Positions 22,918 to 34,612 of a DNA stretch of 64,000 nucleotides are shown here, piece after piece. Numbering within the stretch: the stretch's first letter is position 1; every line of letters starts with the position of its first letter. A program made the position numbers and the translations under genes. The stretch covers positions 15,434,001 through 15,498,000 of the forward strand of contig CM049308.1 in the NCBI GenBank assembly GCA_026874595.1, written 5' to 3'. The stretch is from Sipunculus nudus. Lineage: Eukaryota; Annelida; Sipuncula; Golfingiida; Sipunculidae. The notes under the pieces were generated by a model. The model saw only the letters and a program-made list of their open reading frames with translations, was not told the DNA's origin and searched no databases.

Positions 22918-25893
22918 ACCTTTTTGGACAAAATGGTTTGAATCCAGCTCAGGAGATGGCTTTAAAACCAATTCCAATGTGAATCAAATGATCAACTTCA
23001 CTAAAGGGCTGCGTGAATGCACAGATCAATTCAAAATGGTTAGACTTAGTTTTGAAGCAGCAAATGGGTCACAGCACAAGCACAAATGCTTGAGGCAGCA
23101 TGTTATTACAATTTTCCACATATGAAATGTTCCACATATGAAACACATCATGCATTGGTGAGAGATGCCCATGTGAACACTTTTTGAAACTAATTTGATA
23201 AGCCTGTTTTGCCAAAAACATTTTAAAAACTGCTTTGTGTGTGAAAGGGGAAAGGGGTATATGGCTCATAATATAAAAACATAGTACCATTAGTCAGATG
23301 GGACTTGTAGAGCTTATGACCTAACAGAGAAACTTGAAGTGAAAAAGGGGTAATGTGCAGCAGTGAATCAGTCTTAAACTAAGTCTTCTTCATAAATAAA
23401 ATGCAGAATATTCAGAAAGTATTTGATTCAATATAGTCTTTCACTCACTGACAGTGCATGACTAAAGTTGGGTGCCTCAAATGCAGTCATATTGTTTGTT
23501 GAGAATATATGACTTAAGTTCTGGTGAGTCAAATGCAGTCATGATTCACTTTTCATCTCTTGATCTAATCATTCAGCTGCCTTCAGGTTTGCCAAAACAA
23601 AAAGTAAAAAGTTTTCCATCTGTCAAATATTCTAAATATAAATCTTCTTCTCCTTTGTCCAGCCATGTCAAGCCAAATTGTTTAATTTTTCACAGACATG
23701 ATCCAAGAGATGAACTTTCTCAATTTTGTTCAAATGGTATGAGTTTAATGAATATTGGCCGAGTTACAGGAATTTTAACTTAGTCATTTGGCCAAGCAAG
23801 CATACTAACATAACAGTCTCAAAAACAACCAGAGCTAGCATCACCAAGTTTTGTGCAAATTTTTGTCACATGACAAATATATGAAATTGCAGTTTTTTTG
23901 TGGTGCCAACTATGTAGACCTGTTTTTACAGGCAAAAACTTCATAATTTTAGCCTCTTATAACTGAGTTATTTAATTTTCATAAGAATTATCCTAGGGTA
24001 GAGTTCTTTTAATTGTATAAAAATAGATTGGGTTCATTGATTTTTTGTAGAGTCATAGATAGCTGAAGTTGGTCTTGTGATCATTAGTAAGCCTATTTCA
24101 AACTGAGGGCTGCAACAGTCTTCTTATGCAAAACTGTTGTTTCAACTTCTGTTACATTGCACAAAAATTGATTCCTAGGAGGCCTTTGTTCAAGTTTACT
24201 GAAATGATTTTTGGCAAAATTATTTGACCTTTAACAATGAAAGGACTGCATCTTTTATTATTTTAAGCATTTTGATAAACAATCTTATGAATTAGTCAGC
24301 TTAAAAAAAAGAATTGCAGCCAAAGTCTTTTAGTTTGTGTAAACAGATGTACCAACAGGCCAAGATTGTGTCTGTATTTATAAATAGCTTGGCAGACGGC
24401 CAGCTATTTCAGATTTGGTAAAGGGCCAAAGATCAGTCTGGATCTATTTAAAAGCTTTGGCAAACTGCCAACTCTATCAGATTATGCAACAAGTCAAGAG
24501 TTCACTCAGTGCATCCAAGTACAGGTCAAGAGTTCACTCAGAGAAGCCAGGTGTAGGTCAAGAGCCCACTCAGTGGAGAAGCTGAAGCTAGCAATTTGTT
24601 CCAGTCCACTTGGGGCGACTGCCTTTCTCACCTTAGCCTGGTCAGCCCAGTGCATCTGACTCAAGTGATGTTTGATGTATTGGCCTGATATTTTGACCTG
24701 TCCATACATCTTTGATGTCTTTCTCGTACACAAGACTGGTGGTGCCACCTACAATCATTTTGTGTTGTGTGCACCCATGCCAGTAATACAGCAGTGACAT
24801 TAGTGTAATTGATGCATGTACTCAAGTTCAAAATGATCAGTGCTTGCATTGTACATATGCATGTCGTACATATTTTTACCTGAAAAGTGATGGTCCAGCA
24901 TTATACCTGATGTATATCCCATTGCACAGGTTTGCATCAGGTCTGTAGGCCTGTATTAATTATGCCATGTTCTTTATTGGGTTTATTACACTGGATACAC
25001 ATAAACACATATAAGCATGGCTGACTGTTCAGTTTATGTAGAAAGGCTCTTTGCAGTAAATTATCCCTGGTGGCTCTTGAGTCACTGAAAACATGCACTT
25101 GTTTATAATATGGGTCCCCCTCATGGCAAAATAATTATACATGCAAAAATACGGTACCTTTTCAGCAGATCCTGGATAAATACATTTGAGCAGTTAATAG
25201 CAGATGGAAATTTACTTTGACCATTGCATATTTGTTTAGTCTTTCCTTGGTAAATTCACATTATCATCACCTGGAGAGTGGTTCCAGGAAATACATTTGA
25301 TAGTAAATAATGTTGAAGTAGTGTTTAGATTTTTAGTACCCAAGTGTCTTATTTATGGTTTCCTGACAGTTCGTTTGATAGGCAAACAGGTCTGAGCTTT
25401 ACACAATTATTGTATGCAGTATTCTTCCACTTAGTAGGCTGAATTGATCAGACAGGGGCTAATAAGATTTCCTTCTTAATCTGTTAAGTTCAGCTTAATA
25501 TTAACAAATGGTCAAAGGTTGTGCAAGCTTGATAGAAAATGTAACACTTATCTGTAAAAGTCATATTTGGTGGCAAAATAAGAAGCATTATCTTATGTAA
25601 TCCAATAATTTGATTAAAAGTGCTGAAACTGTGAGAACTTTGGTATGTTTCATGTACTTTTACTCAGACTTGTTTTTCTTGCAGAGATGCTGCGTGCAGC
25701 ATTCACACATAATGCCATAATGGACTAGAGTGGTGTGAGCTCTGTGTTGAAAGGATAGCTTGTTTCAAGACAAACAAAATTACGGCCCACTCTCGTGCTG
25801 GTTTTGACCAAAATGAAAGCTGACAAGATTCATTGTGGTGGTTTCTCAGGATTGCCACAGACCATTTACTGAAACTAACTGCCAGAGCAGACT
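22918..25893 (+). repeat. 2,976-bp tandem duplication, copy 2
   Basis: Direct continuation of copy 1. At the central junction ..GCAGACT is followed by ACCTTTTTGG; at the right end the same ..GCAGACT continues into ATATTGAATT. Only a single A is shared at the breakpoints, so the join has 0-1 base of microhomology. The ORF starting at 22859 is a fusion across this junction and shares its last 69 codons with the ORF from 19733. Confidence 0.97.
24493..24588 (+). repeat. 32-bp triplicate inside duplication copy 2
   Basis: Exact counterpart of the array at 21517-21612, at the 2,976-base offset. Confidence 0.85.
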
Positions 25894-26064
25894 ATATTGA
25901 ATTTTATGCTCGTCAACAGAAGTTTTCCCTGTCATTAGCTCATTCATGTGTGCCTGTAGACACTTTATATCAGCGGAGGTTATGTAATCACCCTTGCTTG
26001 TCATGGATTTGATGAAAGGCAGGTCTTTAGACCAGTGAAGTTCTTTCAGTTTTAGAGACACCAC
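25846..26064 (-). other. Unidentified 72-codon ORF at the right edge of the duplication
   Basis: The frame reads MVSLKLKELHWSKDLPF.. and continues without a stop across the duplication border at 25894. About 57 codons lie in single-copy sequence. The residue mix looks less biased than the other chance ORFs of the window. No domain is recognised, and the upstream sequence GATCAG could serve as an acceptor. It could be an exon of a nested antisense gene, but chance is more likely. Confidence 0.12.
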
Positions 26065-26329
26065 TGATCCTTATCGAGATACAAACTAATAAGTGTGTTT
26101 ACACATCTGTCAGCAATGTAATGCTACCATCAGTGCTGACACCTTGTGGAGGAAGTTTGTACCATTAAGACATGTTTGTCATGTGACAGAAGTGTTACAT
26201 ATTTGAAAATAGGAGGTGATCACAATATATGGAAGTCTAGTTTTGGTGAAGATATATGTTTCAGGAATGCTGTTTAGTTTATATTGCATCTTCCTAGCTT
26301 CTTATTTGTCAACTCCTAAGGAGGGAGGA

Positions 26330-26402
26330 CTACTAAAATGGTCAGCATCTGTTGGTCCATCCATCCTTCTGTCCTTCCCTCCATCCATCCCGCCCCATCA
26401 CT
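26330..26402 (+). repeat. CATC/CTTC-rich low-complexity tract
   Basis: GGTCCATCCATCCTTCTGTCC followed by TCCATCCATCCCGCC. It resembles the GTCC-rich tract of the stem-loop repeat family, but the flanks do not align clearly. Confidence 0.5.
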
Positions 26403-26559
26403 GATGCCACACTTTTACTAGTTAAACATATGGCGGGGGACTATTTGTGCCTCTAGGCCCTTATTTTGTAATTTTTTCTGTCAAGTATATATGTTTTCTA
26501 TATTCTGCCAGTGAATATGGAAGAAAATGTATAAGGAAAAATGAACACAATGATAGTCC

Positions 26560-26830
26560 ACTGACAAAATGCTTCAAGACAGCCTGCATGTACATTCTGC
26601 TGGACATCATTACCAATTAGGGAAAAAAGTCTAGCAGACATATTTATCAGACAAATTTGACCAACAAATTTTGGCAGGACTCAAAGTCCCCGATAAGTCT
26701 GGCAGGACATTATATCCCAGATAATGCCACAGGACAAAATGCTCAATATCAGCTGGAGGACAAAATTTTCCAAAGTTTCAGAGAAAAAAAATGCTCATAA
26801 AGTTATACACAGGACAAAATATTCATAAAT
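26560..26830 (+). repeat. Degenerate ~33-bp repeat (AGGACAAAATGCTC type)
   Basis: Related blocks GACAAAATGCTTCA, GCAGGACTCAAAG, GCAGGACATTATA, AGGACAAAATGCTCA, AGGACAAAATTTTCC and AGGACAAAATATTCAT recur at roughly 30-40 base spacing. The array is old and much decayed. Confidence 0.6.
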
Positions 26831-29650
26831 AGTATGATATTCACATATATATGTTAGTTTCCTAGGACTGAATTGACACCCTCAAATTATGCAGCAGGGC
26901 ATGATGGCACAGACAGTGCCACAGAAACACTCACAGTATTGTAAAGCCAGTGTGCCCTTTCAAACACAAGATCTCATGGAATAACTTTGACATTGTTTGA
27001 CAGTATTTTCTCATTGGCCCTTTTGTCCAGATTTCTCTTCTACTCTTTACATTCAAATATGTCGTATGTATGTAGGTGTTTATTCTGTTGAGATATTTCA
27101 GGCAATTAATTTTCAGGCAATGTTTTCAGCATATTAAGGGTAATTTTCTGTTTAAAAGATTATTTCCAAAAAGAGTTTGCATTAACTTATTTTCATGACA
27201 GTGGGCACATTTTCTTGAAAGCAGGATTTATTTTTATTCAAGGATAAAATTTTTGTTATGATTCCAGTGTTTCTACAGCAAAAGATATCTTAGTGCTGTT
27301 TTGAGCTTTGCATTTCTGTGCAAGAGTGGTGAGCACTGACTGTAGTAACGGTTAAAAGTTTCACTCAGGTTATAAAAATATGGATCGTGAGTGCAGGCTG
27401 ATAACCCATCACCTGCTTGGTGGCCACATTTTTGATTGGTTGATTTATGGTCCGTTCCCAGAGACTGATTGCTCAAACAAGACATATTGCACATGTATTG
27501 TACCCGCTAATGTATCATAACATCACCAGTAAGGTGAACACATACCATGTGGATACCCAGGCTCACAGCTTATATTGCTTCTGTATGGTCCCAGTGTAAT
27601 TAATTAAAACCATGTTTTCACTTTTTTATATCCATTGAATGAAGAACATTACTTAAAGAGGCTCCATCGGGGGCTTTGCACTCACGACACGAATATATAA
27701 CCTAGTGTTCGGAATTCACGACACATGAAAGATCCATATGGGGACATCATATCTACCTGTCCTAGTTGTTTGAAAGTTGTAAACCGGCCAAATAATATGT
27801 GGTCAAAAATGCCTGTTTTGTCCTACACGGCTTGTTGTTGTTTTCCCCAAGCACATACTTACCCAGTTTGAAAATGACAAAATAGCTGTTCAAAATGGAA
27901 AAGTTTATGGTAAATGCCACTAATCCTGTCTTACGCCCAGTTCCGTTTTTAGCATACATGCTTTAAGTCATATGAAATATGTCAGATACATGGTTTTCTA
28001 GCAGAGTTGAATAAAATAAGACACCTTTGATACGTATATTTAATTCTTACTTCAAGTCGACAATGATCTTTTATCATCCTGCTCAGTGACCATTCAGATC
28101 AAGTTTAGAAAGGAATCAGTTTTAATTAATAAATCAGGTTGTTAAAACAGTAATGGAATGGTTTAAAGACAGATATTACTGACAATGTCAATTATAACTA
28201 ACTTATCATTTTTCCTGTTCATTCATGTAACTATTCTTTGAAGCATACATCCTTGAAAAGCTAGGATTCTATATGTATGGAATGGGGATCTGGAATGGCA
28301 AAAACAATTTATATTGACTAAATAAATATAAAGTTAGATTCCATATGAGTGGATCCAGCACACGGAATGCATATCCAGCAACATAAATTGCTACATGTAT
28401 TGACTTTTGCTGGTTCTGAATGGTATCCCGGAGCGACACATAGAAAATATGTATGTATGTGCCCATACAAATGAAATATCTCAACACGCATGTTGTATTC
28501 TTCCTTCTATTCATATGGAATCTTGGGATTTATAGTGCTAAGAGATTATTCATTCCACATTTTTCTGCTATCCATGACCAGTATCTGTTCACTTATGGGT
28601 GGAAAGGCACATCTTTGTGATAAATACTTTACCGGGTGATGAATGTAGAGAACAGCCACAAGAAGTGAGTAAACCGCAATCCTTCATTCACAGGCCTTCC
28701 ACCCAAATCATTGTACCACAGAACTCTGTTGTTGTGAACACTTGTTGATTTCATACATTAGACCCCTTCTGGATGACCATCCCAATAACATGACCACACC
28801 GCTGTGATGACTAATATCTGTGATCCAAGGTTTGTGATATTTACCAGGAAATTAATGCAATAAAAATGGTTCATTGTGTCTCTTTTAAAGACATTTCTGG
28901 CCTAAGTAAATTGAAGCATAAGCACCAAGTCAACTCAGCCCTAAGCCAGTGGTTCCACACCCCAAGATAAGGGAATAATAGACACAAAATGTCAAATTTT
29001 GCCTAAGAATATGCCCCAAATGTATCAAATATTCATATGAGATTATTGCATACAGGCAGGATAGAACTAGAAAAAAATTAGTGTGGCCATTTTGTTGATG
29101 GTTTACTGAACCCTGATGATCGAATATATACAGGTTTCTGTGATGGTGGCCATTTTGTCCATGGCTCAGTTACCCATTATGGATATTGATAGAGCTCACT
29201 CACCTTATGACATAAAAAGTATATACACCATCATGGCCACCAGGTATAATAAATTCAGAAAATATATTAAGAAATTTTGCTCTTGCCAAGAAAAAAGGTA
29301 TAGCCCTGTCATATGGATCTCTTTAAACACTAAATAAATAATCAGCTGATGAGGTATGAAGCCATATTAATGTTTATTCAGTGATTTTACGTGTATTGCT
29401 GCGATCATCTCTATGATTTGTGGGTCCAGCTTCAGCATTATGTAGCAGGCTAAATAACTGTAAAAGTAAACACCTGTGGTCAAGGCAGACTAAATCAATA
29501 AGATTTCCAGGCCTCCTCCCGGGCTGCCTGTCAATCATCCGGAATTGTCCTGCACTCTCATACATCATTGGCACCTTCAAGGGATATTGTTTACAGTTTC
29601 TCTTCTTAGAAAACTATAATTCCTTATATTGTGCTGAAAGAAATGAGTTT
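26831..29650. other. Intronic sequence, nothing recognised
   Basis: No exon or mobile element was identified. A phrase GTGGCCATTTTG occurs twice near 29082 and 29145 inside an imperfect short duplication. GGGGGCTTTGCACTCACGAC near 27670 may be repeat debris. Confidence 0.4.
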
Positions 29651-29659
29651 CTATAATGC

Positions 29660-30580
29660 ATATATAGCAAGTACAACAATGATATATAAAGTCAAAAATA
29701 CCAGATGCATATATAGCAGAACCAACAACGGCATATACCAAGTACAACAATAACACTTACAGAAATAGCATTTACAACAATGGCATGTACCAGTGTTGGA
29801 GGTCTCGAGACAAGTCTCAAGACTAGGTTCCCTCAGACCACTGGTCTTGGCCTCAGAAGGCTGGGACTCAACCTCAGTGACATGGCCTGAAAGCAGCTTG
29901 AGGACACTAAAGCTTGACATATTTTCAATATAACTCAGAATTCAGACTTCGAATCATGGTTGTATGGACTCTGACTTGGTTGGCCTTGACCTTTGTCTAG
30001 GCCTCGCAGGGCTGTGCCTGCACCTTGGCCCGGAAGCGTCATATGACTCGACCTCGGCCTTGGCCTTAGAGGGTCGTGACATGACTAGAACACTGGCATG
30101 AACCAAGTGCAACAAAGCACATACAGATATAGAAAATACAAGTATGATATATATAGGGAAGGCAACAATAGCACACATAGTTATAGTAAATACAACAGTG
30201 GCGTGTACCAAGTGCAAGAATAGCACAATCAGATGTAGCAAATATAACAAGAACATATACAGCAAATTCAAATATTGCATATGCCTATATTTAATTTTCA
30301 AACATGGAATTTTTTAATTTGGCAAATGCAACAGTTAGTTATGACAAATAAGACAATAGAACAGGCAGATAAAGCAGATACAACAAGGGTATCACAAATG
30401 TATAGCAAACATAATAAAGGTGCATGTAGATATAAAAACCAATAACACAAGCAAATATGGCAAATACAACAATACCAAAAAAAATAAATAGAAAATGCAA
30501 CAGTGGCATATACTATTATAGGAGAGACAAAAATGGTACATGCAAATATAGCAAATATAATAATGGCATGTCATAAATTC
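29660..30580 (+). repeat. Degenerate ~30-36-bp repeat (ATAGCAAATACAACAATGGC type), interrupted
   Basis: Many variants of ATATAGCAAATACAACAATGGCATGTACCAAGTACAAC occur at 29660-29790 and 30090-30570. Between them, 29800-30085 is GC-richer with repeated TTGGCCT..GACC phrases, possibly an insertion or a second array. Minus-strand ORFs here (89 and 115 codons) are periodic hydrophobic translations of the array. Confidence 0.75.
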
Positions 30581-30920
30581 TCAGTCACTGTCTCAGTTAC
30601 TGTCACACCTCTAAAGATGTGAAAGGCCAGGTTCTTTTAAAAGTCAAACCAGTTGGCTGAAACACTCACTTATGTACACTCCAAACTCTGAATAAGACAT
30701 ATGTTTACAAAACAAATCAATATATTAAAGAAAGGAGACATATTCTCTGGAGAGGCGCTCCATATGTACCAGCACTGATGATTACTAACATCTGATAATC
30801 AACACAGAAATAAGCACTAAGTCTGTTAGATACACTACACAGAGCAATCCCTATGTTTACACTTCTCCTGATCACATGACCATTGCACACACATGACAGC
30901 GGAATGTTGCACTGGTGGTC

Positions 30921-31099
30921 TCTCTGCTCTCTTGCGCTGTGTACATATTACAATCAGTACACTCACTGTAACCTGGAGCCCCGAATACCAACAGTCCTTC
31001 GCTTGAGTATACTCTCTGCTCTGCTCTCTCGCGCTGTGTATATATTACAATCAGTACACTCACTCTAATATCAACAGTTCTTCGCTTGAAAATACTCAT
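30921..31099 (+). repeat. ~97-bp direct duplication
   Basis: CTGCTCTCTTGCGCTGTGTA starts at 30924 and its near-copy at 31021. Both are followed by ATATTACAATCAGTACACTC and by CAACAGT.CTTCGCTTGA. The second copy has lost about 14 bases in the middle. Confidence 0.9.
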
Positions 31100-31925
31100 T
31101 TACCTCTAGAGGTACAGTTCACCCAACAAGCACAGACTATTCTATCTGGACTTAGAATTAGTTGATGCTTTTCACAGCTAAGTTCCCCTGGAATCATCCA
31201 GCTCTTAGGTAGCAGAATATCTTCCACACAGCAATATCCACTACCTCTACAGATACACATTTAAATGAAATCCTTAGTCTGTTCCTGGAAACACTCACAA
31301 CAGGTATAATCGCCAGATTACCAGTCCGTTGGCAAAATGCAATACTCGTTTTGAAGTCTGTTATACATCAACTATCTATGTTTACAAACATCATATCTCA
31401 GCTGTGTAGACTCTTAATGCATGTAGACCTGCCCCTGGACTGCAGGTGTCATTAGGCTATACCATCAAGGCACACTGATTGGGTAAATGTGTCCATATAT
31501 ATTTGCTTGCTGACCTTATATCCTCTGGCCAATCACCAGTCCCTTTTATGCTGACCATCAATAACAACATGAATTCCAATATGCACACGCCTCCAGAAAC
31601 AAAACCCTGAGAAAACTAGACTAAACAGGTGTTAGTCTTTTGAAATGTACAACAAACATTTGTAACTACAGAGACAGCCAAACAGAGACGGCTCCAATGG
31701 AATTAACTGTACTGGAATTAACATCAAATGAGACACATGTGCTCTCTAACCAAATTTCTCATGCTAGTACCTAAACATGATACTCCATTTAAATGTACAG
31801 TACATTATCAAAACAATAATCTGGTTATACTCCCTACTAGAACATGCAGTACAATAACTGAGTCATAGTTCTCTGGTCACAGTTACATCTTCCAGTTTCA
31901 TTTGGTCCCTTTATATTATCTGGTC
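31100..31925. other. Intronic sequence, nothing recognised
   Basis: No array, terminal repeats or exon were identified. Confidence 0.4.
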
Positions 31926-31929
31926 ACTG

Positions 31930-32400
31930 CATTTATGTCAGATGAGTTTATTGGATAAAGAATAATGCAAAAATGGCTCATGCAGATTATGCAAATTGCT
32001 CATGCAAAGAAGAACACATAAAAATAGCACTTGATTGCTAAAAATAACACTGGCAAAAATGGTAATCAACCTCATAAATGGCAGAGACAAAATGATACAC
32101 AGAAAATGAAATGTACAAAAATTACAGGTATAAATATGATACAGACAGAAATGTCTTAGACTATATTAGAACAAACCTAAATGGCAGAAACAAAGAAAAC
32201 AAGGGCAAAAATAATAAAGACAGACAAAAATGCCCCCCCCCCCCCCATTGAAGTGAAAAGAAGAGCTTTTGCTGAAACAACACTAGAAAATAGCAAAAGA
32301 CAAAAGAAATCCTAATAAAAAATGGTGAAAACAAAATAAGCACATACAAAAATGACACAGACAACAACAGTTCACATACAGACATCAGACACATGGAAAA
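31930..32400 (+). repeat. Degenerate A-rich repeat (ACAAAAATGGCA type) with a C run
   Basis: Variants of ATGCAAAAATGGCTC, GGCAAAAATGGTAAT, AGACAAAATGATACA and ACAAAAATGACACAGAC recur irregularly. A run of 14 C lies at 32233-32246. Confidence 0.55.
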
Positions 32401-32956
32401 TGGTGTTTGAAATATGGGAAAAGTGAGAAAAAATTATTAAAAATGCCACATCTGCTTCGTAAAAGTTCAGGAGCCTCATGTTTTGTAGAGCTTCATCCCT
32501 GAGCCGTAATTTATTTTATTTTGATACTTGTAAGATGCTTTTTACGGCATGCAGGTGGTTTTCTGTCATAAGATTTATTGGCAGAGCAGCTAAATACAGC
32601 CATTAGCAGGAAGCCTTCGTTGGTTCACAATTACAGGATTGAAACAACAGGTGCAACCTGCATGTCGATGACCTGTACACTTAAATAGGTGGTGATAAAA
32701 TATACATAATATATGGACAACATGATCTGTTCCCAGAAACAGTCCCACATATAATGTGATATATACTTCTTTTTAAGCTTAAAGCCCAGGTGTGCATATC
32801 TGTAGATTTGGGTCATATTCCTGACCTGTGTCAAAACATTGCAATGTAGAAAGATAAGAAAAAGAAAGCTCTCAGTGAGGGCATACCTATACGCCAAAGC
32901 CTTTATCCACTCCTTGTTTTGCCTTAAAGCCAGCCATCACCACCTGTTTTGTAGAA

Positions 32957-33305
32957 TTTATGTGATTTCCGGCTTACTCTGTGTACATACTGATGAACTG
33001 TAGGTCATTCTTGGAAGAAAAAGTTCTAATAACGCCTCTGTGATGGATATATGAGCTTGTTTTTATATGCAAGTTGTTAGTAAACAAATGGCACATGTGC
33101 CAATGTTGACAAACAGTGACAAACAGTAAAAACTCATGCAACCCAAGTTAGTTGGTGTGTTATAAACACATGGATATATGTACAAAAGCAACACCCTAAG
33201 TGCTGTGGTAGCAGCATTTTCTGGCCTTTATTTATAAAAAGTTCTTGGGTAATCTTTAATAAACAGACATCAGATATCAGAATAGGCCCCTTTAAGATTT
33301 ATATG
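32957..33305 (+). repeat. Unnamed dispersed repeat, copy B
   Basis: Diverged co-linear partner of 224-660. It is about 90 bases shorter and has its own short internal duplication GACAAACAGT near 33109-33128. The ends are not sharply defined. Confidence 0.7.
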
Positions 33306-33606
33306 ATCTATTCCAAAATTTGATTACTGGTGCATGGTTTACCAATTCACAAAATGTTATTTAAATTCAGTTATAACTGCATGTTTTGAGATATTGTTTC
33401 GACAAACAGAAACAGTGTAAACACATAAGTCACCTCTGTTACATATCATTAACACAGGTGATTTGATTGTTAGGAAATATTTGCAAATTAATGAAAATGC
33501 TGCAACAGTGCTGTTTGTATTTAACCCCAGTTGAATAATTACCAAACAAGATTGTGTGAAAGGAGCAGAACCACCCTGCACCAGAACCTCTTCATCACAT
33601 TTTCCT

Positions 33607-33820
33607 GTGTTGTGTTGACTGTCACGCTTCAGTAACATGGGCTCCTCCTGTGTTGTGTAGACTGTCACACTTCAGTAACATGGGCTCCTCCTGTGTTGTG
33701 TAGACTGTCACGCTTCAGTAACATGGGCTCCTTCTGTGTTGTGTAGACTGTCACGTTTCAGTAACATGGGCTCCTCCTGTGTTGTGGAGACTGTCACACT
33801 TCAGTAACATGGGCCCGCCT
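33607..33820 (+). repeat. 43-bp minisatellite, 5 copies
   Basis: GTGTTGTG starts at 33607, 33650, 33693, 33736 and 33779, each followed by GACTGTCAC and TTCAGTAACATGGGC. Copies differ by one to three bases, so the array is young. Confidence 0.97.
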
Positions 33821-34560
33821 GGTGAGTGGCAGAAAAATTGTTGCCCCTAATACCTATGAATGGGTGGCCTCTACCCAGGACAAAGGAATTGCCCTATGCC
33901 ACAATGGTATTAGAACCACTGAATTAAAATGCTGATGCAGATTACCTGAATTAAAATGATTGTTTATTACCCTCCATAATGTTTCATAAAAATCTGCTGA
34001 ATGCTTTTTGCATAAAATTGCAAGAGTCAATCAAAATGCAAAACCTAAATACCTAACCACCTAGCAGAGTTATAATAAAATCCTCTTCTGTGTAACCTTG
34101 TATATATCAACATTTTCTGTAGGTCCCTCAAATATGATATGGGGTGGTTTTACTGTACCTGTATAAATTACTTACCTTTTATAACATAAAATATGTGCAA
34201 TTGTAAACCTGTTATAATGACAGAAGCTGATTGCTGGCTAATTTCAACTACTCTATTAATAGTTTATGAACCATGTAATTTTCAAAAGATGGCACCAGTT
34301 TTTTTTTGCAAGCAGGCAGCTCTTAAATTCTCAGCAAGAATGAAAGTTCACCCCCATGACCCAAGTGTTGTCAATCAGGTCTTGTCAACAAGTACTCAAG
34401 TTGTAGCCAAAGCTCTTGTGCTCCGCTGTTTTAAGTTTTATCTTACCCCCTAGTCTTAATTACTGCCCTTTCCCCGTCCACTAAGGTGTCATATCGGTCA
34501 TGTCCACACGAGGAGTTATCAGACACGTAAAGTGATGGAGTTGTTTGGCTCTTCTTTGGA
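33821..34560. other. Intronic sequence, nothing recognised
   Basis: No array or exon was identified. The 86-codon ORF from 34193 has no recognisable domain. Confidence 0.4.
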
Positions 34561-34576
34561 GAAAGCTTTCTTGGGG

Positions 34577-34612
34577 TATAAAATCGTAGGCACTGCTTGT
34601 GAACAACCATTA
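34577..34612 (+). promoter_or_regulatory. Speculative TATA plus initiator-like pair
   Basis: TATAAAA at 34577-34583 is followed by CCATTAC centred on an A at 34609, 32 bases from the first T. This spacing suits a TATA promoter with a near-consensus initiator. It could start a short SNAP-25 transcript, but such pairs also arise by chance in AT-rich DNA. Confidence 0.15.

Noticed and set aside
29340-29356. CTGATGAG|GTATGA as the donor end of the missing SNAP-25 N-terminal exon (..DE)
   Set aside because: The frame that reads GAT GAG has a stop a few codons upstream and no family sequence before it.
29954-30301. 115-codon minus-strand ORF with hydrophobic stretches
   Set aside because: The apparent membrane segments are the periodic translation of the ~33-base array.
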